Shown here piece after piece: positions 11,610 to 23,384 of a DNA stretch of 64,000 nucleotides. The position numbers were made by a program, and so were the translations under genes. Source of the stretch: Meandrina meandrites (taxonomy: Eukaryota > Cnidaria > Anthozoa > Scleractinia > Meandrinidae); NCBI GenBank assembly GCA_963693305.1, contig OY855906.1, positions 20,239,661-20,303,660 of the forward strand. The letters are read 5' to 3'. How positions within the stretch are numbered: position 1 is the first letter of the stretch; each line of letters opens with the position of its first letter. Under the pieces are notes generated by a model that worked only from the letters and a program-made list of their open reading frames with translations, was not told where the DNA came from and did no database searches.

Positions 11610-14600
11610 TGCCGGATAGTTTACTCTCTGGTCGCCACCCTAATGGCGGTCACCATGCAGTCACTGGATCTCTCTCTACTCAGTATTTGTCCAACACCGT
11701 CTTCTTATCTCATCCATGGTTCTGCTGACGTGTGTCATATCGGTGTTTTTTTCATTGGTCACTCATACAGGCTGTCTTATCCTGAAAATCCTTCTCAAAG
11801 TGGAAGGCATCAAATTTCTATTCTTCGCCCTTGGTCATCGTCCATGTTTTACACCCCTAGCGTCTTATACACATATAAATCTTGGTTTCCTTTTCGATTC
11901 CTCTTATGTTCCATAGCTTTGTTAATTATGAAAGACGCCCCGAGCTTTCGTTTTTCAACACTTTGGCATAGACAATTCTAACCTTGTCCACGCTTATACT
12001 GAATTCATTCGTAACACTTTGCATTTTGATGCATTCTGACTTAAACCTTCCTGCCTCAGTAATTATTCTATTTTCTTTTGAATATGCTTGTATTTGTATC
12101 CTTACAGTACAATATCATCTGCGAAGTTCAAGTCTTGTAATAAACTCACTTGAATGCGGAGTACCATATAATTCCAGTTCTTCTGCACTCTGTTGTTTTC
12201 CTAATCGCAATCCACTAATATATAGATTTAGCCAAGCCTAAAATCGGAGCTCCACATACATTGTAAATAGTGGCATTACGCCTGGTGTACGGAACTACTC
12301 GCAAGAAGGATTCCATAGCCAGAATAAATCGTCACTGCTAAGCTTACAGTTGCTGGACGCGTGTCAGTACCTAGTTAATGGATTCGCTCTCCACGAGTCT
12401 CTTGTAGCTCAGTGGTTAGAGTGCCCAATCGGTATCTGGGAGGCTATGGGTTCGATTCTTTGTCCCACGCTCGTGAATTATTTATCTTCATTAAGAAACA
12501 GAAATCCTGACATGACACAGCCCTGCTTTACATCAGATGTTATTCTAAACCAGCCTTTCAGCTCGTGTTCATCTAGTATTGCACATTCATAGCTACCACT
12601 CATCGCCGTCACTATGTTTCTGGCCTTTTCTGGTGTGTTCCATACGCCTCCATAAGCTGATCCGGTGGACAGAATCAAACATCTTTTGGAAAATAGATGA
12701 AATATTCATACAGGGGACATTTGCATGTCCGCTCCAGGATGATTCTGAGGATAAAACCTACTCGGTGGAACGTCACCCCGGCCTCAATCCACCGTATTCT
12801 TAATTCTGTTGATTATTACTCTACCGAATACTTTGCTCGTTACTGTAAGCAACGTAACTGCTCTCTCGTTATAACATCCCCTGATGTACCTTTCCTTAAA
12901 ATTTACAACAACCCCTTTTTTAAGTTGTCTGTTGTGAACTCAGTCACCACCGTTTCCTTGTCAGACGTGATCCAGTCCGGTGCATTCCCATTCTTCGTTT
13001 TCTTGATCGTTTCCCTCACTTCACTTTCTGACTTCCTGGTCAACCGATATGTTCTCAACGTCTATCTCTTCTTACTCACTTAGTGAATTGTCTGGTGTTC
13101 CCCTGTTTAGCCGTTCACTGCATGAAATTCTCTTTCTATCCTTGCATTCTTGTCCCTTACAACCAGGAACCGCACATAGGGAGGGGAGGGTTGGGCAGAG
13201 GGTCTTTTTGATTAAGTTTGTAAATGATAAAAGTAACAACATCTAAATCCAGTAACAACTCCGAGAGCATCAGGTGAAAGATCGTTCAGTTTTCCACCGC
13301 CCGAAGACTCAAAACATGGCTTCGCTCAACAATGACGTAAGGGAGATTTAGCAGTCTGACAATATTAAACAGTCGTACAGAAAGAACAGAAAACTTTAAT
13401 TTGTTTTGTTGACATGGATAACGAATTTGGCGATGGTAACAATAAGAGAAAGAGAAATTTCGGCATCTTTACGAGAATCTTAAAAGTTGAATTGTGTTTA
13501 GCAAAAATCGTTGGATTTCTTGGTTTTCCTGAGCTGAGAGTAATTAAAATCCAAATTTTCCCGGGCAGCGTGCCCCCAGACCCCCTAACTGGCTCACGCT
13601 TACGTGTTCGTGATTAACCCCAATTTGACCATTTCAAATCTTCTACTTTCTATATTTTGTTTTACCATTTTTCGCTCTTCTATCTTCTGCTATGTTTCCC
13701 TTCCTCTCTTTGGGTTGCTCCTGTTTTCGACAAATCCAAAACCTTTTCGGGAAGCTTCGATATATGTTTTCTCTATCACTTCTGCATGCTCGCTTACATC
13801 TCCTTAAACTTCAAGGGTTTCGAACCTGTTTTCGACCTCAACATTATACCTTCGACGAATGTCCCCCGACACTAATTTATGTACATCTAGCTTCGACTTT
13901 TATTTAGTTCCTGGCTTAATTCAGAGTCATTTTTAAACTTAGCTTGGTTCTTACAAGGCAATGATCATTAGCGACATCTGTCCCTAAGTGTGCCCTTGTG
14001 TCGGCCAATGAGGTCTTTATTAGCACATGGTATATATGATTTCTTTTTTACCAATCAGTGTATTGGTTCCAAGTAGCTCTGTGTATGTCTGTGTGGGGAA
14101 AGAGTGCACCTCGTTTTGCATAATCATTCATTTCACAGTACTAACAGAGCAACAGGAGCAGCAATAACAACAAATCTCGTTTCCCCCTCGGTCACTTAGA
14201 ATTATTTACAATAAACTAAAACGAGAAAGAGGGTGGCCTGTCTCCCTGACATTGATAAAAAGAGAGTTAAAAAAGGCAGGCAGCCAGTTCTACAAATATA
14301 TTAACACAAGTTTAGGTCGGTACATAAACATACAAGCTAACACATACAACACAGAACACACAGTGAGCACTAAACAATGCTATATAGGAGGAATGTAGAG
14401 CCAAAAACAATCACCTCTCCCCGTTGTAGTTTCTTACTCCTAATCCATTCTTTCCATCACCTCGTTGTCACCCCGGGCCTACTCTTGCTTTCATATCACC
14501 TGTTATAATCATTGTGTCGTATCTGTTCAGTCCTCACACTGCTGCTTGAAGCTCCCCGTAGAACTGGTTTTTGTCTTCATCACGTGCATCATTTGTTGGT

Positions 14601-14660
14601 GCGTATATACATGTATTGTTGAGAGCTTCTTCTATTTTTTTGGAGTAAAATCGTGCGCTG
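11610..14660 (-). pseudogene. Degenerate LINE (non-LTR retrotransposon)
   Basis: Minus-strand pieces in the right order: endonuclease (IYAPTNDARDEDKNQFYGEL near 14525-14600, then MIITGDMKARVG), linker (RLNRGTPDNSLS and RETIKKTKNGNAPDW near 12980-13160), reverse transcriptase (WFRITSDVKQGCVMSG near 12520-12550; NFADDIVL near 12104-12130), C terminus (TWTMTKGEE near 11840, EIRRRCW near 11680). Many frameshifts and stops. 13180-14390 is not recognisable as LINE, so an insertion or heavy decay lies there. A tRNA-like SINE interrupts it at 12398-12471. Clade not assigned. Confidence 0.75.
12398..12471 (+). repeat. tRNA-derived SINE / tRNA pseudogene
   Basis: Contains an A-box-like TAGCTCAGTGGTTAGAGTGC and a B-box-like GGGTTCGATTC at the usual spacing, with a short anticodon-like stem (CCCA/TGGG). 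The acceptor stem does not pair well, so a functional tRNA is unlikely; it sits inside the dead LINE. Confidence 0.6.
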
Positions 14661-16569
14661 ATGATTCTACTGCTCACTAGTGTTCATTCCATTATTTTTT
14701 CTCCAAAAATAACTTTCATTATCTTTATATCAAACTAACATAAATCTTACAACGATTTCTCCATAGGAAACAAGTTCGTAATACTAGAAATTCAAAGGAT
14801 ATAGACAAAATATATAACAAAACAAAAGATATGTGGAATAGAAATCCTTTACTCTTAAACTATCTATAGCTTAATATTTTTATAAACGGAAAATGAAGCA
14901 GTTTCTTTAGTCTTTGCATTTCAAATACAAACTATTAATTTTTATAACTATTTTACTCAATAATAGTTGCTACTTGTACTTTAGTCCCACTAGTAGTTTT
15001 AATCTCATTTCTATGCATTTCTATTGGATAGGCGCTCGTCTCCAGTCTCTCCATCCCTGCCCCTGTCTTTGTTTTCTTATTTCGAGATGGAAACATCAGT
15101 AAGGATATAATATATAAAATTTATTTTCTATTTTCTGTGCTCCACACCCGAACAAAATTGCATTCACAATGGCGCCGACAGTCCGCATTTCTCCGTTTTC
15201 AAACTCTTAGAACTTTTTCAGAAAAGTTCCATAAAAATATTAGTAAGCCAGGAGAATACTTGTAAAGTATCAAACTTTGAACAGTGAAAATGAAAACCTT
15301 TTCTTTGAAGTAGCTTTCTTGTTTTTTTCACGTTTTGCCGCAGTGAAAACCCATTTAGGGGCAAAGTAGAAAACTGGACGCACAAATTACTTACTGACTG
15401 TTTTAACAGTACAACAAGATTACAGTCAAATATCTTCATCTTCAGTCCAGCTATCTTCAGTGTTCAAAATGGCAACTCGTGACTAAGCACGCCGAATCAA
15501 GCTTAACTTTTTTTGTTATGTTATTACAGTGTGTTATCTGTCATCCAGGACGGTGGATGTTTCATTATGTCTGTGACGATTGTGAAGACACGATTTTCGG
15601 GTGTACGGAAACTTTTGGACTGTAGCGGGGAAAGTTCTAAAAACACGGGGAACGAAAATTCGTCACTAGCTATCTCCAGGAAACTTCTACAAACGTCAAC
15701 ATCAAACGTTTGTAATTGGCAAAGGAAATCGACGATGTAGTCGAAAAACTTTACAAGCTCGGTTGTTTACATACTATTTGTATGTGCAAAGATTTTGCAA
15801 CGTGGTTAATATAAAATAACGCTCTGCTTGAACAGAAAAGAACCACTTAAAATTTTGTTACATTACGTGACTGACAGCAAGGGAAACCTCCCCATCAAAA
15901 GGACTTGCGTGGCATTTTACAAACGAACAAGGTACAAGGTTCGATTTAAAATTAATGTCTAACAAAGAAATTACAAAAGGACAATTGTACCAAAGTACAA
16001 AGTATAGAATGAATAAAATAAACGTGAAAATTTAGAAGCTCTGGCTTTGCTGACAAATAAAAAGAACTGTTGGCTTTTGAAATAGGGTTTTATAATGTTA
16101 AATACGTTTTAACATAAAAAAGATTGAAAACTGGGCGAGCCATTTTTCTGTTACGTCAATAGAATTAAGAGTGTGTGTCACGACGATAATTCAAGATAAA
16201 ATCACTATTACGGTCCAAAAATGTAGAGCGGAGTCCTACTGACATCCGTTGCTTGATTACCGGCTCAGATGACAGATTTATGCTACAGGTCTTCTCAGTA
16301 TTTATTGTACTTTGTTTAGATGAGAAGGGCAAATATCCCAGATACACTGGGGATTTGAAAAGTGAAATAAATGTGTTTCGTAATTAGCACATTTCAAATG
16401 GGTTGTGACATTTTGTTTCTGGAATGACATAAAAAGGGACATCTGGCTGCCTCCTACGTACGTAAGAGTAATGCAAGAGAGCTACTCTAATTTTCAAAAC
16501 GTTAAATTAATTTACGGGAGGGAACGGGAGGGTGAACAAGCAAAAGAAGAAAAAATAGTGGATATACAC
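14661..16569. other. Intergenic, nothing recognised
   Basis: AT-rich, no coding pattern, no clear repeats by eye. Confidence 0.4.
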
Positions 16570-16937
16570 TTAAAGGGGCAGTATCACGAGAGGTCTTCTA
16601 AGTTTTTGTGTAAACTATGCTACAATCATAAAGGTGCACTCACCCATCAACAAAATAGCCTTTAAACGACAAAGAAGGCATAATTTCACTCTCTAAAATG
16701 TAAACAAACCATAATCAATGGTTTGTTAGTGATTTTCATCCAAGTAACACTGTCAAACTTGAAAACGTCGGCCCGACGTTTTCAAGTTTCAGACCAGTTC
16801 TTTCCTACCGGCCGTACGTAGCCACACCAGTTTTAAACAACTTTCGTGATCAGTACAGTGCGTTTTAGCAACGCCAGGCAACACCTTCATTGGATTTTCC
16901 AGTATAGCACTAAATCTTGGTGAGACTGCCCCTTTAA
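16570..16937. mobile_element. TTAA-type MITE, 368 bp
   Basis: Ends TTAAAGGGGCAGTATCAC and, reversed, TTAAAGGGGCAGTCTCAC (one mismatch), with TTAA at both tips. A perfect hairpin, AACTTGAAAACGTCGG and its complement, sits at about 16757-16789. Confidence 0.7.
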
Positions 16938-17653
16938 TGCAATGTTTAAATCATGATGCCTCACGCAGATGAAATTATTACTAATCCTTAACTATACCGA
17001 CTGCCCTATGCGACCGAATAACCATTATACACTCTTTTTTCTATAAGAAGATATTTTATAAGAATATCGAGGCTCAAATTTGCGAAATTTTAAGAATATG
17101 TTTAGAATAAACCCGAGGCTGGAACTTTGAAAAGAATATAATTTTGTGTGTTGAAAATTTGTAAATACTACAAGTCTTACAATTATATGTTTTTAACTAA
17201 ACCTCATAAAATTCGTTCTTTCCCTAAGCGACAAAACTAGCCGATAAGGCGATAAAAACCTTTACTAATGACAGTTCGATGAATGGTACATGTAATACAT
17301 ATGTATGGTTTTCAGATGATATGTACAGATCTAGACACCAAACACTTGTAATTGATATCCCAATATATTTTAAGACGGACACATCATAAGCTATAATCTA
17401 AGAACATTCACAAGACCATATTCAGCCTAAGAGCGGCAGAGAAATAAGAATATTCAGCCTGGGCCGGAAAACAATATTCTTATAGAAAACTTGCTCTGAC
17501 AAAAAGCAAAATCCCCAAAAGAGCTAATAACAAAAAGCCAAAGACTGACTCTTACGGATAGTGAGGTTTTTGACCGAGCTAATTAAAAACGTGCTACCAG
17601 CAAGCATGATGCATGATCTCTAATTCCTGACCAAAACAGTGATGATGATATTT

Positions 17654-18300
17654 AACAATTATTATTCAACAAATTCGCGGGATGCACATATATGGTCAGA
17701 AAGTCCTTGTTATCCGTCATCCGTACATAACCTGCGATATACGTAGGTTGCCAAGACTCGACTGAAATCTCGCTGCAAAAAGCGTTTCGTAGACAATTTG
17801 TTGAATAATAAAACAATTATCCTGCTCAATCTTGCGAAATATCGTCAGTATCAGGCGCTATTTCGCGCGATTTCTCGGGATAATTGCTAATTATCTTGCG
17901 ATATAGCCAACGAGGCCGTGGGCCGAGTCGGCTAAAATCTGACGATATTCCGCAAGATTGAGCAGGGTAATTGTTTTGTTATTCGACAAATTGTCAACGA
18001 AAAGTATTTTATCGATAAAGATTTATCAATATAGATTTCGTTACACATAAAAAGGCAGCTTGTAACTCGCAGAATATGTTATCTTTACACTTAACTTGAC
18101 ATTGGCGTCATGAAGACTCGGAAACGTCGGTTCATATCGCTAGCTTTTAAAAAGTATTTTACAACTGATACTCTGGTTATGCAGCGCTTTGCGATATATC
18201 GGACGAATGGTTGCCACCTACGTATATATGATAACGGATAACAAGGACGTCCAGATCATATATGGGCATCGCGCGAACTTGTTGAATAATAAGTCTTGTT
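17654..18300. repeat. Nested inverted repeats
   Basis: Outer arms of about 70 bp (17654-17722 and 18231-18300; TTATTATTCAACAAATTCGC) enclose an inner pair of about 60 bp (17785-17850 and 17937-18002; CCTGCTCAATCTTGCG). Both share a TTGTTGAATAAT-like end, so an element appears to have inserted in a relative of itself. Confidence 0.65.
18101..18150 (+). repeat. Copy of the GTCATGAAGACTC-CGAAACGTCGG module
   Basis: About 50 bp matching the two inverted copies at 43361-43497, including the ATCGCTAG end. A diverged form is at 8069-8093. Confidence 0.6.
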
Positions 18301-18521
18301 AGCACCAATTGTCGTACAGGGCACCAAACGAATCCATAATTGCTTCATTCATCGAACTTTTTGACTCGCTTATCGGTTGATCCAAACATATGGAAGGAAA
18401 TTAAAATTTATAAGATCCATTTAAAAAAAACCTTAAAAGCTGACGTACAAATTATCAATTTATACCTGAAGCTGTTTAGTTTAGGGCGTTCACCTTCACA
18501 TATATTTTGCTAACCCCCAAC

Positions 18522-21264
18522 ATGAAGGTCGCTGTTGTTTTCCTTGGATTGTTGATTCTATGTTCCGCTTTAGATGTGGATTTTGATTATGGAGACGATG
18601 TTTTAGATGTAGAAGACGTCAGCAATTGTGAGTAGGAAATGAAATTTTCAAAGCTTAAAATTAACAATCTGTTTTTCTTTTATGCCTTTATCCCTTTCCC
18701 CAGAAAATTATTCACTATTGGGCTACATTCCCCGCGCTTGTTTACTGGGTGCAAACAATACAAAGGTAAAATGAAGTAAAATGGCGTGTTTTCTTTTAAT
18801 TTTTCGACTTTCACTCGAGCAGACGATCCGCAGGTTAACACTTACTTGTCAATATATAATTGGCGATGTTCAATTTAAATCTCATTTCTTTATATAGAGC
18901 AAAAATGGCCTTATTAATTGACAAAGAATGAATCAAGTTGATAAAAGCAAACAACGATAGCCATTGATGCTAGCTGGTTAACTTTATAGTTGTGCCCTCG
19001 TTTTATAGTCTACTTTTCCTGTGATCGCAGAAGTTGTTGTCTGACATTCAGCTCTGTTTATGTGAAAACACAACAGTGATCATGGCGGCGCACAAACACA
19101 CCAGCGATCGTTAGCGACTGCTCAATCGCTGGGAAAGGAATAGTCTTTATTGCCAGCCATAATGACGTGTGGAAAAGTTTTAAAAACATGAAGACAATTT
19201 TTAAAATACCGTAAAGAAATTGTACCGCCAGTTGGCAGGTGCTTGAGCACGTTCAGTTCTACAAAGCTAAATTTAAGCCAACAGGGAATTATTTAATCAG
19301 TGATACAAGGGGTACAAGGAGACTGTTTCTGGCGAACTCCTGTGTCTTTTAGCCTGATTCTCAGACGTCCGAGGCCGGTCGATCGCGGCCGCTACGCTTT
19401 CCCTCTCTCCCTATATATGGGAGAGAGGGAAAGCGAGCGGCCGCGATCGACCGGCCTCGGACGTCTGAGAATCAAGCTACGTGTCTTTTGGTCGGCAGAG
19501 AACATATGGTCGTTTGCCCGAAATAAACCACAGTGGTTTGCGGTTGAATAGTTAATTTAGTTCAAAATAAAAATGATGTAAATGATGTCGCGTTGAGATG
19601 GATTATATCTTGTCTTGTCGGCTCAGTTTCCGTAGATCCCAGATTTGTCAGTTGTGAATCACGAAAAGAATCAGCTCCGTAATAACATCAGAATCAGGTC
19701 AACTTATGAAGTGGCTTCACCAGACACTATTTTAACAATAAGATATTGTGCTCGAGATTAGTAGACGACGGTAAAGGCCGAAACAACTATCACGCCATAG
19801 AAATCGAGAACGAATAATCCAATTTTTAAGTAGATTGTAACAAAGTTTCCCTCAAATAATGAGTAGTATAAAAGTTTACGCTTTAGCGAAATCGCACGTG
19901 GACTGAATATCATTTGAAACTTGCAGCTGTGTTACACGCTGTGTTATTTCGAGTTTTTAAAGTAACAAAAAAGTATCTGCGCTTCTTTAAGTCTTCTCGA
20001 GAATTGAATAATCTAGTAATATTTCTTAATCATTCTTTTAATCTTCGCGCCACCTCATGCATCGAGCGCGCGCTGAGAAAACTTTTCAAACACATATAGG
20101 GCTGGTAGCCGTTGGGTTAACTTCTCTTGTGGTTTACTCTCTTAATTAATCAGTGACTCCCAAGTATTTTTATAGACAGCTTTGTTTACAATTATTGACG
20201 GAATGCAAAAAATGAACAAAAATGATCAACATAGGAAGTTCAAATATTTGTAATTTATTCTGCCCACGCGGCATCGAATTTTGCCATCTTTCAGTTCGAC
20301 TGTCAGGCGAGTGCATTTTTGAGCGCTCAATGATTAGATTTACTTTAAGGAATATCACCAGTTTAATCAATTTGTTGAATAGATCAAAGAAATTGCATTT
20401 GATGGATTTATTCGCGATATTTTTGGACAAACAGACACTGTTGCCATTTTCAGTAACGAAGGCCGATTTTTCGGATGTAAGGTGATCTTTCGGACATCTT
20501 ATCTCCGAAACGAATTCGGTGAGCCCCCCCATTTTTTAACATTATTTTCTAACATGAGTAACTTATTATCTCACAGGGGTGAAAAATCAACGTTAGAGGA
20601 TTTTCGTGCGAACGTCTTGAAGAGCAAGGAGTGTGCGATTATGTTCTACCAGCGAATAGAAATCAGCGGAAAACCAATCAGATTCGCGGATTTTCAATAT
20701 AACACGCTGAGTGACTGCTAATGTTATTTTATCCACCCTTGCTTGTCATATGAAGACAAAATCAACTGCTGCTCATACTTTAAATTCTGTGAAGCATATA
20801 ACATTAACAAACATTTCATCCGCCTGGTGCAAAACAGTCGTTGCCTATAAAGTATTTTGTAATTTTTAAAATTAACGAAAACGAACAATACTTTTAAAAC
20901 CTTGAATTGTGACAACTACGAAAAAAAAAAAAGAAAATTACAAAGAAATTAAAAATTTACAATAAGACATGGATGGTTAGATATTGTGCCACCGTAGTTA
21001 TGTTTACACCGACATACGCAAATTTTAAAATTCGTCAGTTGACCTTGCATTCCCTTATTTGTTTAAGATACGTTAATGTAATAAACACAAGCGTTAAATA
21101 TCTCTTTGTTAATTTATTTTGCAGTAATTCGAGAGGGCCGTTCGTGTGGTAACAAGTTTCGCTTTCGAATCTGTATGCGGGCTACAAAAGCAAATCGCAA
21201 TCGTTTTTGCAGCCGACCGTTCTTTGCCAAAGGGTGCCAAAAAACATGCGGAAAATGCTGGTAA
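18522..21264 (+). CDS. Secreted ShKT-domain peptide 2 (two coding exons)
   Basis: Paralogue of the peptide at 6786. Coding exons 18522-18627 and 21125-21264, phase-1 intron of 2.5 kb (GTGAGT donor, TTTTGCAG acceptor). Exon 1 begins MKVAVVFLGLLILCSA, a clear signal peptide, and continues with a strongly acidic propeptide-like stretch rich in Asp. Exon 2 is basic and carries six cysteines spaced C-x8-C-x11-C-x8-C-x3-C-x2-C, the ShKT pattern. About 81 residues. An acidic pro-segment before a basic mature part is typical of processed secreted peptides, but no sure cleavage site is marked. The intron has been enlarged by repeats, including the palindrome at 19351-19478. The stop TAA (21262-21264) lies inside the donor GTAAGA of the next intron, so splicing to 22518 would replace Trp-stop by a TGA immediately after the last cysteine. 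Function unknown. Confidence 0.82.
19351..19478. repeat. 128-bp near-perfect palindrome
   Basis: Arms of about 60 bp with two or three differences (ends AGCCTGATTCTCAGACGTCC), meeting at TATATA. GC-rich arms contain GCGGCCGC twice. Lies in intron 1 of ShKT gene 2. Confidence 0.9.
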
Positions 21265-21559
21265 GAATATTTTAATTATTTTTTAGATAACCTTGTCTTG
21301 TTTTGAGATGCTAGTCATATAAGCAATCACTTCCATGTGGTGCGAGAATATTTAACAATTTTCCTGGGAAATCGTGCGGAAATCGCCTGATACACAGCTT
21401 ACAAAGCCGTAAGCTGAGTTGTCTGAAAAAATAATTATTATACACTTGTCTATTCTGTGAGCTGCAGATAATTAACAACTATTCTCGAAATAGCTGTATC
21501 CCTACGTATGAGGAATAACATGGCTTCTGGCCATATACGGGCATCGTGACACACTGTAA

Positions 21560-21561
<2 letters not shown>

Positions 21562-21650
<89 letters not shown>
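21562..21650. repeat. (AAT)n microsatellite, 89 bp
   Basis: Uninterrupted AAT repeat. Confidence 0.95.
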
Positions 21651-21834
21651 TAGTATATACCACACAAGTGAATAGTGCTTTCCGCGCGCGCTGATTGGTT
21701 AACTCAGAGGTGATTAGCAAAGTACTATTCACCTCCGAGCAGCCGAAAAGCAACAAAATGGCTTCGCGCGTCGCTTTGGGTACCGAAAGTAATGTTTTGG
21801 TCCGCTAGTTATTCAACTTGTGTGGTATATACTA
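21651..21834. mobile_element. MITE, 184 bp, between two AAT arrays
   Basis: Perfect 17-bp inverted ends TAGTATATACCACACAA at 21651-21667 and 21818-21834. Confidence 0.65.
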
Positions 21835-21931
21835 AAACAATTATTCACCTCAGTGTCGGTGAAAGTGGTGAACATTTACCTCGCCGCTTCGTGGCTCGGT
21901 AAATATCCACCACTATTCACCTCCACTTCGG

Positions 21932-21933
<2 letters not shown>

Positions 21934-22019
<86 letters not shown>

Positions 22020-22053
22020 TAATAATAATAACAACAACAACAACAACAACAAC

Positions 22054-22117
<64 letters not shown>

Positions 22118-22118
22118 T
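21934..22118. repeat. (AAT)n microsatellite with AAC core, 185 bp
   Basis: About 61 AAT-type units, interrupted near 22030-22054 by a run of AAC. Confidence 0.95.
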
Positions 22119-22299
22119 CTTCTTCTCGAAGCTTGCAACTATTTGCTTGTCAGAACAGATAATGTCCATTTTCCGTGTATCAAATGGCAATTGATATTTA
22201 TTTATTACACTAAGAGGGCCAGTACCTAAACTCAACCTATCGGAATGCTTTTTGTCGGTTCAATTTTAGTACTGGACCGTCTATAGCCGGAAAAAAAGG

Positions 22300-22368
22300 C
22301 AACCTCGTTACCAGGGCTTTTTCCGCCCGTGCTCAACGAAGAAGGGAAAAGCCCTGGGAACGAGGTTG
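22300..22368. repeat. Short foldback repeat
   Basis: Arms CAACCTCGTTACCAGGGCTT and its near complement; in intron 2 of ShKT gene 2, just upstream of the last exon. Confidence 0.7.
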
Positions 22369-22517
22369 AATGATGAAGTCGTGTAATCAATCTCTTATAA
22401 ATACTGGGAGAACATCGGTCCTCGGAAAGAAATAAATTTAAAATCATCGTAATATTCTGCTCAACGTTGTGAATTTGTTAACATTCACGGATATTTTGTG
22501 GTTTCTTTACCTTTCAG

Positions 22518-22645
22518 ATGATTCATTGAATACCCTGGAAAGACCTTGCAACGAAACTGCACCAACTTGGGATTTTATCTTAAACTGATAATTGAATATA
22601 TGTTATATACAGTTGTTCATCTAATAAAACCTTGCAACTGTCTAC
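22518..22645 (+). other. Probable 3'UTR exon of ShKT peptide 2
   Basis: The acceptor TTTACCTTTCAG ends at 22517; the exon starts ATGATT, which joined to TG at 21260 makes TGA. AATAAA at 22623-22628 closes it. The 1.26-kb intron before it holds both AAT arrays. The 3' boundary is an estimate. Confidence 0.6.
22623..22628 (+). terminator. Poly(A) signal AATAAA, ShKT gene 2
   Basis: Canonical hexamer about 105 bp into the proposed last exon. Confidence 0.6.
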
Positions 22646-23384
22646 AACTTTGTTTGTCAGCAAACTTAAACAAATGACCTGAAAGCACGAGTCTTCTACC
22701 TACCATTTAGAGTACGAGCCCAAGTTTTCTATGAGCAAATTGCTGCTTTTCACTGTCATGCCACAAAAAAGTAAATCCAAAACTATTGAGTGAAATTAGA
22801 AAACTCAAGAATATTATAGGTTGTAGAAAATTACCAGATATTCTGTTTTTCCAAGTCTCGGGCTTGTACGGTATTCCGTACTCGAGTTATCCGTCAAAAT
22901 GTTCCACACAAATTTACAGAGCACGGTATGGAAATGCCATGTTGGTCCAACATGGCGGCCGGAAATCAATGAAACCATCTGGAATTCACTTCTGCTATAA
23001 ACGGCAGTTATATCACTCTCATGAACAAGTAAGCATTCACATAAACTCTTCTCACAAAACCCCAACTGCTAAGATTGTTAAAAATCGTAGGATAAGGCTT
23101 TATTTTGAAGTATACGTGACAGCCTTCTGGCGGCCAACTTGATGTCGTGTGGCGTGAAATTCCGAAATTCAAAATGGTCTATATTAAAGACGGCGGCTGC
23201 TATCGAGCTAAAAACCTTCAACAAGATATATATTAAGGATGTCTAATAGCCAGTGAAGGATAAAAACTTAGGGGTCTTGCGATTCTGGGTTTTAGAATTT
23301 TGATGACGTCACGTGAAAACCAAGAATAGTCAACGGGGCGCAGCCGAGTTGACTATCCTTCATAGAAAATGAGGGCGAGTAGTC

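Noticed and set aside
12398..12471. Functional tRNA gene
   Set aside because: A and B boxes are good but the acceptor stem does not pair and the sequence sits in a dead LINE, so SINE or pseudogene is the better reading.
21450..22235. Long frames of poly-Asn, poly-Ile, poly-Tyr or poly-Leu
   Set aside because: They are translations of AAT/ATT microsatellites in all frames.
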